Of a stretch of DNA of 64,000 nt, positions 1 to 8,827 are shown piece by piece. The stretch spans positions 1,550,001 to 1,614,000 of the forward strand of contig CP091064.1 of the NCBI GenBank assembly GCA_021907015.1, given 5' to 3'. Under the pieces are notes generated by a model. The model was not told the DNA's origin. It searched no databases and saw nothing but the letters and a program-made list of their open reading frames with translations. The first letter of the stretch is position 1; each line of letters opens with the position of its first letter. The DNA comes from Pectobacterium sp. PL152 (GTDB taxonomy: Bacteria; Pseudomonadota; Gammaproteobacteria; Enterobacterales; Enterobacteriaceae). The translations under genes were made by a program, and so were the position numbers.

Positions 1-2
1 GC

Positions 3-572
3 GGTCAGTACAAGAGCATGGCGGACGATTTCGTGAACGGCAACATCGTGACCTACTTCTCCGGCAACTGGCTGTTGAACCAGTTCAGTAAGCAGATTGG
101 CGACGGTTTTGACTGGAAAGTCCTGCCTGCGCCGTGCAAAGAGAAATGCATCTCGATGGGCGGAGCGACCTTCATCATGCCGTTCACCACCACCAAACAC
201 CCGCAGGAAGTGGCCGAATTCATGGAGTGGCTGGGCAGCGAACCGCTACAGCGTGAGATTGCCGAGCGCTTCAATATCATCGTCGGCGCGGATATTACCG
301 ATCTGCACTACCAGACCAAAGATAAGCACGTGATCGACGGCCTGAACACCGCGCGCGAAGAGATCAAAAAGATCCCGTCTTACGTCTTTGATTGGGAACG
401 CATGGAAAGTCTGGGCGCAAACGAACTGTACCCGATCATTCTGACGCGCTTTACCCAATACCTGAACGATCAGGTGTCGTTTGATGAGTACCTGCGCCTG
501 ACGTCAAACGATGTGAAGCGCCTCAACGAGACGATCGCGACGAATCAACAACAGCGGAAAAACGCACCGTGA
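3..572 (+). CDS. ABC sugar transporter, periplasmic binding protein (C-terminal part)
   Basis: The gene runs in from the left edge in the frame starting at base 3, so only the last 190 or so residues are visible. They have the character of the C-terminal lobe of a family 1 extracellular solute-binding protein (the MalE/UgpB-like sugar-binding group): a GGATFIMP stretch, then helical segments where the family closes its hinge, and a charged C-terminal tail. By family knowledge it would deliver a sugar or oligosaccharide to an inner-membrane ABC permease encoded upstream of this window. The stop overlaps the next start by 4 bases (GTGA), so it is translationally coupled to the kinase-like genes behind it. 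The substrate cannot be told from this fragment. Confidence 0.8.
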   Translation, partial: GQYKSMADDFVNGNIVTYFSGNWLLNQFSKQIGDGFDWKVLPAPCKEKCISMGGATFIMPFTTTKHPQEVAEFMEWLGSEPLQREIAERFNIIVGADITDLHYQTKDKHVIDGLNTAREEIKKIPSYVFDWERMESLGANELYPIILTRFTQYLNDQVSFDEYLRLTSNDVKRLNETIATNQQQRKNAP

Positions 573-1120
573 AATGGCAACTGAGGGAGATCGACATTGA
601 TGGCGATCGCCCCTTTGATCGGGCGCAGGAAAGTGCGTTGTGCGAACAGCGCTGGCCGGGGCAAAGCCGCTGTCTGCTGGTCAGCGGCGGTTTTACTCGG
701 CTGCTGCACTGGCATGACGGCCTCCTGACCTGCCGCGGCGGCGACAGCTTTCCTATCGGCAATCCGGCCAGCCTGTCGCGGCTGGGGCTGTGGGCGGTAC
801 AGGAGATGCTACAGGCCGTTGAGGGCATCACGCCGCTTACGCCGCTCAGTGAAGCGCTGTTTCTGCACGTCGATAAGCATGTCGATCGGGTTATCGACTG
901 GTCAAAGCAGGCGCAGGCCGCTGACTACAGCACGCTCGGACAAATAGTGCTGGCACACCCGCAGGATGCGCTGGCGGTGCAGTTGCTGACCCGCTGCGCT
1001 GGCGAGCTAGCCCTGTTGATCAACAGCCTGCCAGATTCACAGACTGACGCCGTCGATCTCTGCGGCGATCTGGCGGCTGCCTGCCTTCCCTATCTGGATT
1101 CAGGAGCTCGCACATCATGA
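569..1120 (+). CDS. Degenerate paralogue of the BadF-type sugar kinase, C-terminal domain only
   Basis: This 183-residue product has a GTG start overlapping the previous stop and itself overlaps the next gene by 4 bases (ATGA). I could not name it from a known family, but its middle aligns with the second half of the neighbouring kinase (1117-2031): SFPIGNPASLSRLG here matches EFPISDQGSGARLG there, followed in both by a similar helix-rich stretch that ends SEIxLLL-like. The N-terminal nucleotide-binding half is much shorter, and the conserved Asp and GSG of the active-site loop are replaced (Asp by Asn, GSG lost). It is therefore probably not a kinase itself. A regulatory or heterodimer partner role is inference from the conserved, coupled reading frame. 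Confidence 0.6.
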   Translation: MKWQLREIDIDGDRPFDRAQESALCEQRWPGQSRCLLVSGGFTRLLHWHDGLLTCRGGDSFPIGNPASLSRLGLWAVQEMLQAVEGITPLTPLSEALFLHVDKHVDRVIDWSKQAQAADYSTLGQIVLAHPQDALAVQLLTRCAGELALLINSLPDSQTDAVDLCGDLAAACLPYLDSGARTS

Positions 1121-2031
1121 CGACATGGCTGTATGCCGGTGTAGATGGCGGCGGCACTGGCTGTCGGGCACGTATTTATCAGGCCGACGGTACGCCGCTC
1201 GGTCAGGGACACGGCGGCCGTGCCAATCTGCTGCTCGGCGTGGGAAGCGTACGCCAGTCGGTGGACGATGCCATCGCGCAGGCGTTGAAGCACAGCGGGC
1301 TGTCGCCGGATGACGTATCCCGGCTGAAAGTCGGACTGGCACTCGCCAGTGCGGAACATCGCGCCGCCTACGAGGCGTTTCTGGCGTTGCCACATCCGTA
1401 TGCCGCTCAGGTACTCAATACCGATGCATTGGGTGCCTGTCTGGCCGTCAATCAAGGGAAAGACGCAGGCGTGGTCATTGCCGGAACCGGCTCCTGCGGG
1501 CTGGCGTGGCAGAACCAGACGATTACCGCCTATGGCGGCCATGAATTCCCGATTTCCGATCAGGGTAGCGGCGCACGGCTTGGGCTGGCGGCGCTGCAAC
1601 ACACCTATAATGTGCTGCAAGGCTGGTGCGCGCCGTCTGCGCTCAGTCAGCGTATCGACGATTTCTTTTCCGCCAGCTCAGCGCACGCGCAGGCTGCCAA
1701 CACGCTCGACGCGCTACAGACATTTAGCCAGCAGGCGAAACCAGGCGATTATGCGCAGTTCGCCCGCCACGTATTTGACTGCGCTCAGCAGAATGATGCC
1801 GTTTCTCACGCGCTGCTGGCGCAGACGGCCAGCGAAATCAGCCTGCTGTTAGCCGCCGTGGCGCGCCATGCCACACCTCGCTTATCGCTCATGGGCAGCA
1901 TCGGCTTACATATTCGTCCCTGGCTGCCGGACGAGTGGCAATCCCAACTCGCCGCCCCGATGGGCGATGCGCTCGACGGCGCACGATTGATTGCCTGTCA
2001 TGATTATGCGTTATACAGCCATCCGTTATAA
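1117..2031 (+). CDS. BadF/BadG/BcrA-family kinase, N-acetylglucosamine/glucosamine kinase type
   Basis: A 304-residue ASKHA-fold kinase of the BadF/BadG/BcrA/BcrD ATPase family, the group that holds eukaryotic-type GlcNAc kinase and bacterial glucosamine kinase. The phosphate-1 loop is at residues 7-13 (GVDGGGTG), a conserved NTDALGA acidic motif near residue 103, the phosphate-2 loop GVVIAGTGS near residue 117, and the DQGSGARLG motif near residue 150. It lies in the middle of a coupled operon with an ABC sugar-binding protein, so it most likely phosphorylates the imported sugar in the cytoplasm. An amino sugar is the best family-based guess for the substrate, but nothing here proves it. Confidence 0.75.
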   Translation: MTTWLYAGVDGGGTGCRARIYQADGTPLGQGHGGRANLLLGVGSVRQSVDDAIAQALKHSGLSPDDVSRLKVGLALASAEHRAAYEAFLALPHPYAAQVLNTDALGACLAVNQGKDAGVVIAGTGSCGLAWQNQTITAYGGHEFPISDQGSGARLGLAALQHTYNVLQGWCAPSALSQRIDDFFSASSAHAQAANTLDALQTFSQQAKPGDYAQFARHVFDCAQQNDAVSHALLAQTASEISLLLAAVARHATPRLSLMGSIGLHIRPWLPDEWQSQLAAPMGDALDGARLIACHDYALYSHPL

Positions 2032-2056
2032 AAAATAAATAATGCCGGAGACATCA

Positions 2057-3880
2057 ATGACATCACTCACTCGCAGAACCTTCGTCAAGCTCGGTGCAGG
2101 CAGCGCCATTACGCTGGCTGGCGGTTTTTTTCACGCCAACGCCGAATCCTCAGCGACCGCCAGTCCGCTGCGCATTGCCATTATTTCGGATGTCCACGTC
2201 CACAATATCTACGGCAACTACGATTTTGACGGCCTGCCCGATGCGCAGACCGGAAAGAAGCTGACCATTCGCACCCTGAAAGATTCGGTGAATTCGACCC
2301 GTATCTTCAATGAGCCCTACTTTGCGCTGCTCGCCGCGCTGGACGAACTGGCAAAACAGCAGGTGAAATACGTGGTGCTGTCCGGCGATTATTCTGATGA
2401 CGGCCAACAGCCTACCGTTGAAGGCATTGCCGCCATCCTGACGCAGTATGAACAGCGCCACGGCATGCGCTTCTTCGCCACCCCGGGCAACCACGATGTC
2501 AATCGTCCACAGGGTGATGACTCCTGGCAAAGAATGCTCAACGCCGACGGCAGCAGCACCATGCTGAGCAGCAAACCCGGCGTTAAGCTTGGCGACGCGC
2601 AGTCGCTGATTGTCACCGCTAAAATGCAGGCGCTCGGCTATGAACGCGGCCTGCCGCTAATGAAGCCGTTTGGTTTCTTTAAGCGCGACGACTTCCTGCA
2701 CTGGGAAACGCCGTTTGGCGACAGCGACGAACTCAGTAAACGCCAGTACCTCGCCCGTTCACCGGACGGCAGCAAGCAGTGGAACATTGTGGACGCGTCC
2801 TATCTGGTAGAGCCGGAAGCTGGACTGTGGCTGCTTTCCATCGATGCCAACGTGTATCAGGTCAAAGACGGCCCGGAGAAACGTGAAGGGATTGAAGGTT
2901 ACTCCACCAGCAGCAATACCGGCTGGAATGCGCTGCTGACCGAGAAACCGTTCATGCTGCCGTGGATGAAATCGGTGGTACAGCGGGCGAAAGCGCAGAA
3001 TAAGAAGCTACTGGTATTTTCACACTATCCGCTGGTCGATTTCCTAGACGGCACGGTGGAGGACGAAAAACAGCTGTTTGGCAGCAACAGCTTCATTAAG
3101 CGCACGCCGCGACCGGAGGTCGCCGAACAGGCGCTGGCGGCCGGAATCCGCCTGCACTTCAGCGGCCACCTGCACGTCAACGACACCGGCGTGTATCGCG
3201 GTTCACAAGGGACGCTGGTGAATGTCGCGGTGCCGTCGCTGGCCGCCTACCCGCCCGCGATGAAACTGGCGACGCTGCATGGCGATCGCGTCGATATCGA
3301 CACGCTGGTTCTGCGCAACGTGCCACAGTTCAACCATCTGTTCCCGTTTTATCAGAAAGAGCTGGAGCGCACCGGTGAGCCGCTGGGCGACATTCTGAAA
3401 AGCCGCGATTACTACGACTTCCTGCACCATCATCTGGCGCTGCTGGTACGCCAGCGTTTTCTGGTGAAAGACTGGCCGGAAGATTTATCGCCTCTCATCA
3501 ATACGCTGAACTGCGGCGATCTGCTGTGGATCGCCCAGCAGCAGGATCCACTCAGCGCCAAAACGCTGCCTGACACAGCTGAGCGCAAACCAAAGGCGGT
3601 AGCAGGCACAGATGGGTTACAGGATATTTCACTGCTCACGCTGGTGACCGACTGGTATTGCCTGCGCAACGGCAGCGATCTCGCCTGGCAGGATATTCCG
3701 GCAGCGCGGGTGAAGCAGTACCGCGCCCTGCTGGCGGCCTACACGCCAACGGCCACACTGCCGCCGGACAGCCTGCAATACCGCTTCGGCCTAATGCTGA
3801 AAATCCTCGCCGGTTACATCAACGATGAGCCAGCGACTCGCTTTGTGGTTGATATGCAGGGGAATTTCATCACAGTGTGA
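2057..3880 (+). CDS. Tat-exported calcineurin-like metallophosphoesterase
   Basis: A secreted metallophosphoesterase of about 607 residues. The start at 2057 is preferred to an in-frame ATG at 2042 because CCGGAG sits 6 bases before it and nothing resembling a ribosome-binding site precedes 2042. The N-terminus is a twin-arginine signal (LTRRTFVKLGAG, then a hydrophobic stretch and an ANA-type cleavage site). The five phosphoesterase motifs appear in order: SDVHVH, LSGDYSDDG, PGNHD, FSHYP and SGHLH, giving a two-metal site. A long C-terminal region follows. As the last gene of the sugar importer operon it may release phosphate from the substrate outside the cytoplasm. The substrate is unknown. 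Confidence 0.85.
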   Translation: MTSLTRRTFVKLGAGSAITLAGGFFHANAESSATASPLRIAIISDVHVHNIYGNYDFDGLPDAQTGKKLTIRTLKDSVNSTRIFNEPYFALLAALDELAKQQVKYVVLSGDYSDDGQQPTVEGIAAILTQYEQRHGMRFFATPGNHDVNRPQGDDSWQRMLNADGSSTMLSSKPGVKLGDAQSLIVTAKMQALGYERGLPLMKPFGFFKRDDFLHWETPFGDSDELSKRQYLARSPDGSKQWNIVDASYLVEPEAGLWLLSIDANVYQVKDGPEKREGIEGYSTSSNTGWNALLTEKPFMLPWMKSVVQRAKAQNKKLLVFSHYPLVDFLDGTVEDEKQLFGSNSFIKRTPRPEVAEQALAAGIRLHFSGHLHVNDTGVYRGSQGTLVNVAVPSLAAYPPAMKLATLHGDRVDIDTLVLRNVPQFNHLFPFYQKELERTGEPLGDILKSRDYYDFLHHHLALLVRQRFLVKDWPEDLSPLINTLNCGDLLWIAQQQDPLSAKTLPDTAERKPKAVAGTDGLQDISLLTLVTDWYCLRNGSDLAWQDIPAARVKQYRALLAAYTPTATLPPDSLQYRFGLMLKILAGYINDEPATRFVVDMQGNFITV

Positions 3881-3992
3881 TGTGTTCATGGAATTGGCTT
3901 TTAGTCACATGGGTTATGGTTATGCAGATGCGAGAGCGTTTCGTGCGCTTCGAACATTGTTCTTTTCATGCTACGTCGTAGCACGCGCCCGA

Positions 3993-4017
3993 CATAGGGG
4001 CTACGCCAGCCCCTATG
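3993..4017. repeat. Perfect hairpin in intergenic region
   Basis: CATAGGGGCT and AGCCCCTATG form a perfect 10-bp stem around a 5-base loop. It lies in the 348-bp gap 3881-4228, which otherwise holds another small palindrome (GCTACGTCGTAGC, just upstream) and the Zur-like site. No T-run follows, so it is not a classical terminator. It may be a dispersed intergenic repeat or end the metallophosphoesterase transcript. Confidence 0.6.
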
Positions 4018-4197
4018 AACCCCGGCTTTTTGGCGGAAATTACGCCGTGAAAAGAAGTGCCATCGCGATATGAGTTGGCTGGGGTTTGTCAGCAGTGCGA
4101 CGCACGAAATATCCCCCATACCTGTCGCACACCAGATCTAATATCGCTTACATACTTTCTTACCTATTGCCTCTATCGTCATCGATAAAAATCGGTA

Positions 4198-4212
4198 TGT
4201 TATAATATAACA
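4198..4212. promoter_or_regulatory. Zur-like operator upstream of zinc ABC importer
   Basis: TGTTATAATATAACA is a 7-1-7 palindrome that matches the core of the enterobacterial Zur box (known from znuA/znuCB). It sits 17 bases before the first ORF of the operon, where a bound repressor would block transcription. Zinc control is inferred from the motif and from the zinc-type binding protein encoded downstream. Confidence 0.75.
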
Positions 4213-4228
4213 GATTAGCTTTTTACCG

Positions 4229-4339
4229 ATGATAATGACAAGTTTTTACTCCCTCTCCGCGCTTAAGCGCGTGTTACTGGTTTCCCTGCTGTTGGTGCTG
4301 TTGTGGCTATTGGTCGGGTGGGCGGTGGTGTTGCCATGA
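4229..4339 (+). CDS. 36-residue single-pass membrane peptide, first ORF of zinc ABC operon
   Basis: A small ORF of 36 codons from an ATG at 4229 (an in-frame ATG at 4235 is an alternative). It has a short polar N-terminus, a basic ALKRV anchor and then about 20 residues of Leu/Val/Trp/Gly, clearly a transmembrane helix. Its stop overlaps the ATPase start (ATGA at 4336-4339), so translation is coupled. It begins just behind the Zur-like palindrome and must be the first cistron of that transcript. It could be a regulatory micropeptide of the transporter or only a leader that couples translation. I do not recognise the peptide. Confidence 0.55.
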   Translation: MIMTSFYSLSALKRVLLVSLLLVLLWLLVGWAVVLP

Positions 4340-5046
4340 TTGCCCTACAGGAACTGGCCATTGGCTATCGTCGTCAGCCGCCTCTCGCGACAATCAGCGG
4401 ATGTTTCCATCAGGGTTCGCTGACGGCGATTATCGGCGCAAACGGCTGCGGAAAATCCACATTGCTGAAAACGCTGGCTGGCCTGCTGCCACCGCTTTCC
4501 GGCTCATTCCGCCTCGGCGATGACAGCAAAGATAATGCCATCGGCTATTTGCCGCAGCTCTCTGAATTCGATCGGCAGTTCCCTATCAGCGTACGCGATC
4601 TGGTACTCATGGGGTCATTGCCCCATCGCGGCTTGCTGCGGAGTATCAACGCCAACTGGCATCGAAAAGCGACCGATGCGCTCGACGCCGTCTCCATGGC
4701 GGATTTCGCCGATCGGCATATTGGCGTCCTGTCCGGTGGGCAGCTACAGCGCGTGCTCTTCGCGCGGCTACTGCTGACACAGGCTCCCATCATTCTGCTG
4801 GATGAACCTTTTACCGGCATCGATAGCCAAACCACGCAGGCGCTTTTACAGACAATCGAGCAGCTTCACGCCGAAGGAAGAACCATTCTGGCCGTTTTGC
4901 ACGATCTGGAACTGGTCAGTCAGCACTTCCCGAACATCTTGCATCTCACTCCGGACGGCCATCGCTGGGGAGATGCTCAGCCCATACTACATAGCCTGCG
5001 CAAGGCCGACAGCGATACGCCAACGCTCAGGATCGTCACGTCATGA
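4336..5046 (+). CDS. Zinc/manganese-type ABC transporter ATP-binding protein
   Basis: A 236-residue ABC ATPase of the cluster 9 metal-importer family (ZnuC, AztA, TroB relatives). It has Walker A GANGCGKST near residue 40, a Q-loop in LPQLSEFDRQFP, the LSGGQLQRV signature near residue 135, Walker B IILLDEP and the HD switch in VLHDLE. The start at 4336 is chosen because it overlaps the stop of the preceding 36-residue ORF. The stop overlaps the permease start (ATGATG at 5043). Zinc as substrate is inferred from the Zur-like box and from the binding protein. It appears to be separate from a canonical znuACB locus, which is not in this window. Confidence 0.85.
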   Translation: MIALQELAIGYRRQPPLATISGCFHQGSLTAIIGANGCGKSTLLKTLAGLLPPLSGSFRLGDDSKDNAIGYLPQLSEFDRQFPISVRDLVLMGSLPHRGLLRSINANWHRKATDALDAVSMADFADRHIGVLSGGQLQRVLFARLLLTQAPIILLDEPFTGIDSQTTQALLQTIEQLHAEGRTILAVLHDLELVSQHFPNILHLTPDGHRWGDAQPILHSLRKADSDTPTLRIVTS

Positions 5047-5896
5047 TGTTATTTCACCTGATCACCTCTCCTTTTGCCGAATTCGGTTTTATGCGTCGTG
5101 CGCTGGTCGGCTGTCTGGTCATCACGCTAAGCGCCGCGCCGCTGGGCTGTTTCCTGCTGCTGCGGCGCATGAGCCTGATTGGCGATGCATTGTCGCACGC
5201 GGTCTTACCCGGTGTCGCCATCGGCTATCTCATCTCCGGGATGTCACTGCTGGCGATGGGAATCGGCGGCTTTATCGCCGGATTGGCCGTCGCCATGCTC
5301 TCCGGCTTCGTCACCCGCCACACGGAATTAAAGAGGACGCCAGCTTTGCCGGGTTTTACCTCGGCTCGCTGGCGCTCGGCGTCACGTTGGTGTCACTGCG
5401 CGGCTCCAGCGTCGATCTGCTGCATGTGCTGTTCGGGTCGATCCTCGCAGTGGATCGCGCCGCGCTGATCGACATTGCGCTGATCGGATCGACCTCTTTG
5501 CTGGTGCTGGCTGTGATCTATCGGGCGCTGGTGATTGAATCGTTTGATGTGACCTTCCTGCGCATCAGTTCAGGCCGCTATCGGGCGTTGATCCATGGCC
5601 TGTTTCTGTCGCTGGTGGTGCTGAATCTGGTCGCCGGGTTCCAGCTGCTAGGCACACTGATGACGGTCGGCATGATGATGCTACCTGCCGCCAGCGCACG
5701 CTTCTGGACGCAGCGCCTGCCCGTCATGCTCGGCATTGCAGTGCTGCAAGGAATGGCCGCCAGCCTGATCGGCCTGCTGTGGTCTTACTATGCCGAGCTG
5801 CCCGCCGGGCCTGCCATCATCCTGACGATTACGCTGTTTTTCTGTTTCTCGGTTTGTGTTGGTCACAACGGTGGGCTGTTACGCCAGCGTCGTTGA
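5043..5896 (+). CDS. Zinc/manganese-type ABC transporter permease (frameshifted)
   Basis: Membrane component of the metal importer, about 284 residues and 7-8 membrane segments once repaired. The N-terminal half (LIGDALSHAVLPGVAIGYL) and the C-terminal half (GTLMTVGMMMLPAASARFW) are typical of ABC-3 family permeases but lie in different frames. The break is at the AAA run 5330-5332: one extra A restores HTELKEDASFAGFYL. The loss of one base in an A-run is the same pattern as in many genes of this window, so a consensus error is more likely than a real pseudogene. The gene is coupled to the ATPase upstream, and the binding protein follows after 40 bases. Confidence 0.8.
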
Positions 5897-5936
5897 CCGA
5901 TGAATCTCGTTATCTGCAACTTTCTGTGAGGGAAAA

Positions 5937-6813
5937 ATGAAACGTTCACTGTTAGCTATTGCGTTATCCGGCCTGCTGCTTAGCCCACTGGCGATGGCAA
6001 AGAATCTTGATGTGGTTGCCAGCTTTTCCGTACTTGGCGATATGGTCAGCCATATCGGTGGCGATCATGTGACCGTGACCGATCTGGTGAAGCCCAATGG
6101 CGATCCGCATGAGTTTGAACCCTCGCCGAAAGACAGCAAAACGCTGGCTCACGCCGATCTGGTTTTCGTTAACGGGCTGGGGCTGGAAGGGTGGATCGAT
6201 CGGCTGGTCACCGCATCCGGCTATCATGGCGACGTGATTACGGCCTCAAACGGGATTGAAACCCGCACCATGGTGGAAGACGGCAAAACGGAAACCGATC
6301 CCCATGTATGGAACAGCATGAGCAACGGCGTGATCTACGCGCACAATATCGTCAACGCGCTGGTGAAAGCTGACCCAGCGAATGCCGATTACTATCGTCA
6401 ACAGGGCGAAGCCTATATCAAGCAGCTACAGGAGCTGGACAGCTACGCGAAGAAAACCTTTGCCGCTATTCCGCCAGAAAACGTAAGGTGCTAACCAGCC
6501 ATGACGCGTTTGGCTATTTCAGCCAGGCCTACGGCGTGAAGTTCCTGTCACCGGTGGGCTACTCGACCGAATCGGAAGCCAGCAGCAAAAAAGTGGCCTC
6601 ACTGATTAAGCAAATCAAACAAGAGAAAGTGAAAAGCTACTTCATTGAAAACCAGACCGACGCACGTCTGGTGAAACAAATTGCCGATGCCAGCGGCGCC
6701 CAGCCCGGTGGTGAACTGTACCGGAAGCCCTGACCGACGCCTCCGGCCCTGCCGCAACCTATACGGCCGCGTTTAAGCACAACGTCGATACCCTCGCGGC
6801 CAGCATGAAGTAG
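5937..6813 (+). CDS. Zinc ABC transporter substrate-binding protein (two frameshifts)
   Basis: A cluster A-I metal-binding protein, about 292 residues after repair, with a classical signal peptide ending AMA. Likely metal ligands are His in NGDPHEFEPS, His in DPHVWNS, and His in LTSHDAFGYF. Manganese-type members carry Glu at the third position, so His points to zinc. It lacks the long His-rich loop of ZnuA. Frame breaks occur in the A-run at 6478-6481 (one A restores IPPEKRKVLTSHD) and at the CC at 6721-6722 (one C restores GGELYPEALTD), after which the frame runs to TAG at 6811. Both are probable consensus errors. It captures zinc in the periplasm for the permease encoded just upstream. Confidence 0.8.
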
Positions 6814-6881
6814 ATACGTAAGATTTAGTCAGCACACAGGGGAAAAGGAAAGACAGCGCCACGGATGGCACCTCACCTCGC

Positions 6882-7697
6882 TTACACCAGCGTTAGATTG
6901 AATGTTTTACCTTTCAGTTGCTCCTGCACCTCGGACGCGAGCGCACTGTCGGTGATGATATCGGTCAGTTCAGACAGCGGCGTCACGCAGAACAGCGAAT
7001 AGGCGCCATATTTACTGCTGTCCGCCAGCAGTATCCGGCGGCTGGCATTTACGCCGAGATCTTGCTTCACGCCCGCTTTTTCTTCCGTCGGCGTGGTGAT
7101 CCCTTTATCCAGGCTCCACGAATTGCAGCTGATAAACGCGATATCGGGGTAAATGCTGCGTAACAGGCGACGACCGTGCTCACCAATACAGGACTGGCTG
7201 CTGTCATCAATACGCCCACCGATAATCGTCACTTCGATCTGCTTAAACTCAGACAGGAACAGCGCAATTTGCAAATCGGCAGTAATCACGCGCAGCGGCA
7301 AATGCGTCAGGTGACGCGCCAGTTCCAGCATGGTCGTTCCTGCATCCAGCACCACCGCACTACCCGGTTTGACCAGCGTTGCGGCATAGCGCGCTATCGC
7401 CTGCTTTTCCTGAAGGCTGCGCTGTAATTTTTCATTCGTGGTCGGTTGGGAAGGAATAAAACGATTGAGCGTTACGCCGCCATGACTGCGACTAATCACG
7501 CCCTGCTCATCCAACTTGATTAAATCACGGCGGATCGTCGCTGGGGAAGCGTCGATCACGGACACCAACTCATCTACCGTCACCAGATTATGGCTTTTCA
7601 GATAATCCATAATCTGATCAAGACGGCTCTGGCCTCTTACTTTATCCCCGCTCATGCGGAAAGCATCGGTTAATGTAGGATCCACGGCGATATCCAT
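6882..7697 (-). CDS. DeoR/GlpR-family transcriptional repressor
   Basis: A 271-residue regulator. The N-terminal HTH ([22 protein letters not shown]) is followed by the DeoR sensor domain with [13 protein letters not shown] and the DSSKYG motif. DeoR-family proteins respond to phosphorylated sugars. It lies downstream of pdxA2 on the same strand, separated by a strong two-step hairpin, and probably controls the acid-sugar genes, as YgbI-like regulators do in related loci. The start is uncertain: ATG at 7697 gives a 14-residue extension and an in-frame ATG at 7655 would fit the family better, but neither has a convincing ribosome-binding site. Confidence 0.8.
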   Translation of the reverse strand: MDIAVDPTLTDAFRMSGDKVRGQSRLDQIMDYLKSHNLVTVDELVSVIDASPATIRRDLIKLDEQGVISRSHGGVTLNRFIPSQPTTNEKLQRSLQEKQAIARYAATLVKPGSAVVLDAGTTMLELARHLTHLPLRVITADLQIALFLSEFKQIEVTIIGGRIDDSSQSCIGEHGRRLLRSIYPDIAFISCNSWSLDKGITTPTEEKAGVKQDLGVNASRRILLADSSKYGAYSLFCVTPLSELTDIITDSALASEVQEQLKGKTFNLTLV

Positions 7698-7729
7698 CTT
7701 GCTGTCATAAAGTTACTGTAAATTGTTGG

Positions 7730-7780
7730 TTGCAGGATACCAGAAACCTTCCCGAACGCGGGAAGGAAGATATCCTGCAA
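7730..7780. terminator. Two-step hairpin between pdxA2 and the DeoR gene
   Basis: An outer perfect 10-bp stem (TTGCAGGATA with TATCCTGCAA) encloses an inner perfect 8-bp stem (CCTTCCCG with CGGGAAGG) and its AACG loop. It lies between pdxA2 and the regulator gene, both on the minus strand. No clear T-run follows. It may be a terminator, a processing site that separates the two messages, or an intergenic palindromic repeat. Confidence 0.5.
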
Positions 7781-7846
7781 TGCGCGCTGTATCGCGTTTT
7801 ATTCGCTTACAAAACCCATGCATCAACGGTGATAAGTTACCGCCAA

Positions 7847-8827
7847 TCAGGCCAGTTGCATCGCGAGCTGGATGGAGATCGCCATACTTTCGGACTTCGC
7901 TTTTCCTGTCCAGGCAATATCAAACGCCGTGCCGTGGTCAGCAGAGGTGCGGATGAACGGCAATCCGGCAGTGATATTCACCCCATCATAGAAACCCAGC
8001 AGCTTGAGCGGAATGTGTCCCTGATCGTGATACATCGCCACGACCATATCGTACTGGCCTTCATACGCCTGCAAATAGACGGTATCCGGCGGGCACGGGC
8101 CATAAACATCAATGCCTTTGGCCTTCATAGCTTCAACCGATGGCGACACGATTGTGATCTCTTCGTCACCAAACAGGCCATTTTCGCCCGCATGCGGGTT
8201 AACCCCGGCAACGGCAATACGCGGGTGGGTAAAACCGACGCGTTTGAGGAAGACATCCGCCATGTCGATCACCGTTTCCACGCGATCGCGGTTCAGCGTA
8301 TCCAGGAATTTACGCAGCGCGATGTGCGTTGAAACATGGATAACCTTCAACTTATCGGTATACAGCACCATCGCATAGTCGCGGCTGTTGGTCAGTTTCG
8401 CCAGTAGCTCGGTGTGCCCCGGATAAATATGCCCCGCAGAGTGCAGCGCTTCTTTATTCAGCGGCGCGGTCGCAATCGCGTGGACTTCACCCGCCATTGC
8501 CAGCGCAGTCGCTTTCTTGATGCAGCGATACGCCAAATCGCCCGCCTGTGCCTGAACGACACCAGGCTCCAGCGCCTGAGGATCTTCCAGCGGCTCATCA
8601 ATGATGTTGATGACGCCCGGCGCGAAGACCGCGTCAGCCGGCTTATCAATGATTTTCAGCTCTACGGCTGGCACCACATTCAGCGCCAGAATACGTCGCA
8701 TCGTCTGTACGCAGCCCACCACCACGGCAGACGCGCCGGAAAGCTCGCCTTCGGCCAGAGACTTGATAATAATTTCCGGTCCAATCCCTGCCGGGTCACC
8801 CATCGTTACCGCAATAATTTTACTCAC
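7847..8827 (-). CDS. pdxA2: PdxA2, 4-phospho-D-threonate/erythronate 3-dehydrogenase
   Basis: A 326-residue PdxA-family dehydrogenase starting at a GTG (8827) that overlaps the kinase stop by 8 bases (GTGAGTAA). It opens [12 protein letters not shown]. Metal-ligand histidines are visible in YPGHTELLA, the second region near [12 protein letters not shown], and in [12 protein letters not shown] at the C-terminus. Next to a DUF1537 kinase, PdxA paralogues oxidise and decarboxylate 4-phospho-D-threonate or 4-phospho-D-erythronate to dihydroxyacetone phosphate, rather than making pyridoxine. That assignment follows the established DUF1537-PdxA2 pathway and the coupled gene order here. The exact stereoisomer is not resolved. 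Confidence 0.85.
   Translation of the reverse strand: MSKIIAVTMGDPAGIGPEIIIKSLAEGELSGASAVVVGCVQTMRRILALNVVPAVELKIIDKPADAVFAPGVINIIDEPLEDPQALEPGVVQAQAGDLAYRCIKKATALAMAGEVHAIATAPLNKEALHSAGHIYPGHTELLAKLTNSRDYAMVLYTDKLKVIHVSTHIALRKFLDTLNRDRVETVIDMADVFLKRVGFTHPRIAVAGVNPHAGENGLFGDEEITIVSPSVEAMKAKGIDVYGPCPPDTVYLQAYEGQYDMVVAMYHDQGHIPLKLLGFYDGVNITAGLPFIRTSADHGTAFDIAWTGKAKSESMAISIQLAMQLA

Noticed and set aside
4802-5896. A 364-residue protein from 4802
   Set aside because: Its first half is an out-of-frame reading of the ATPase; only the part after about 5330 is real, as the permease C-terminus.
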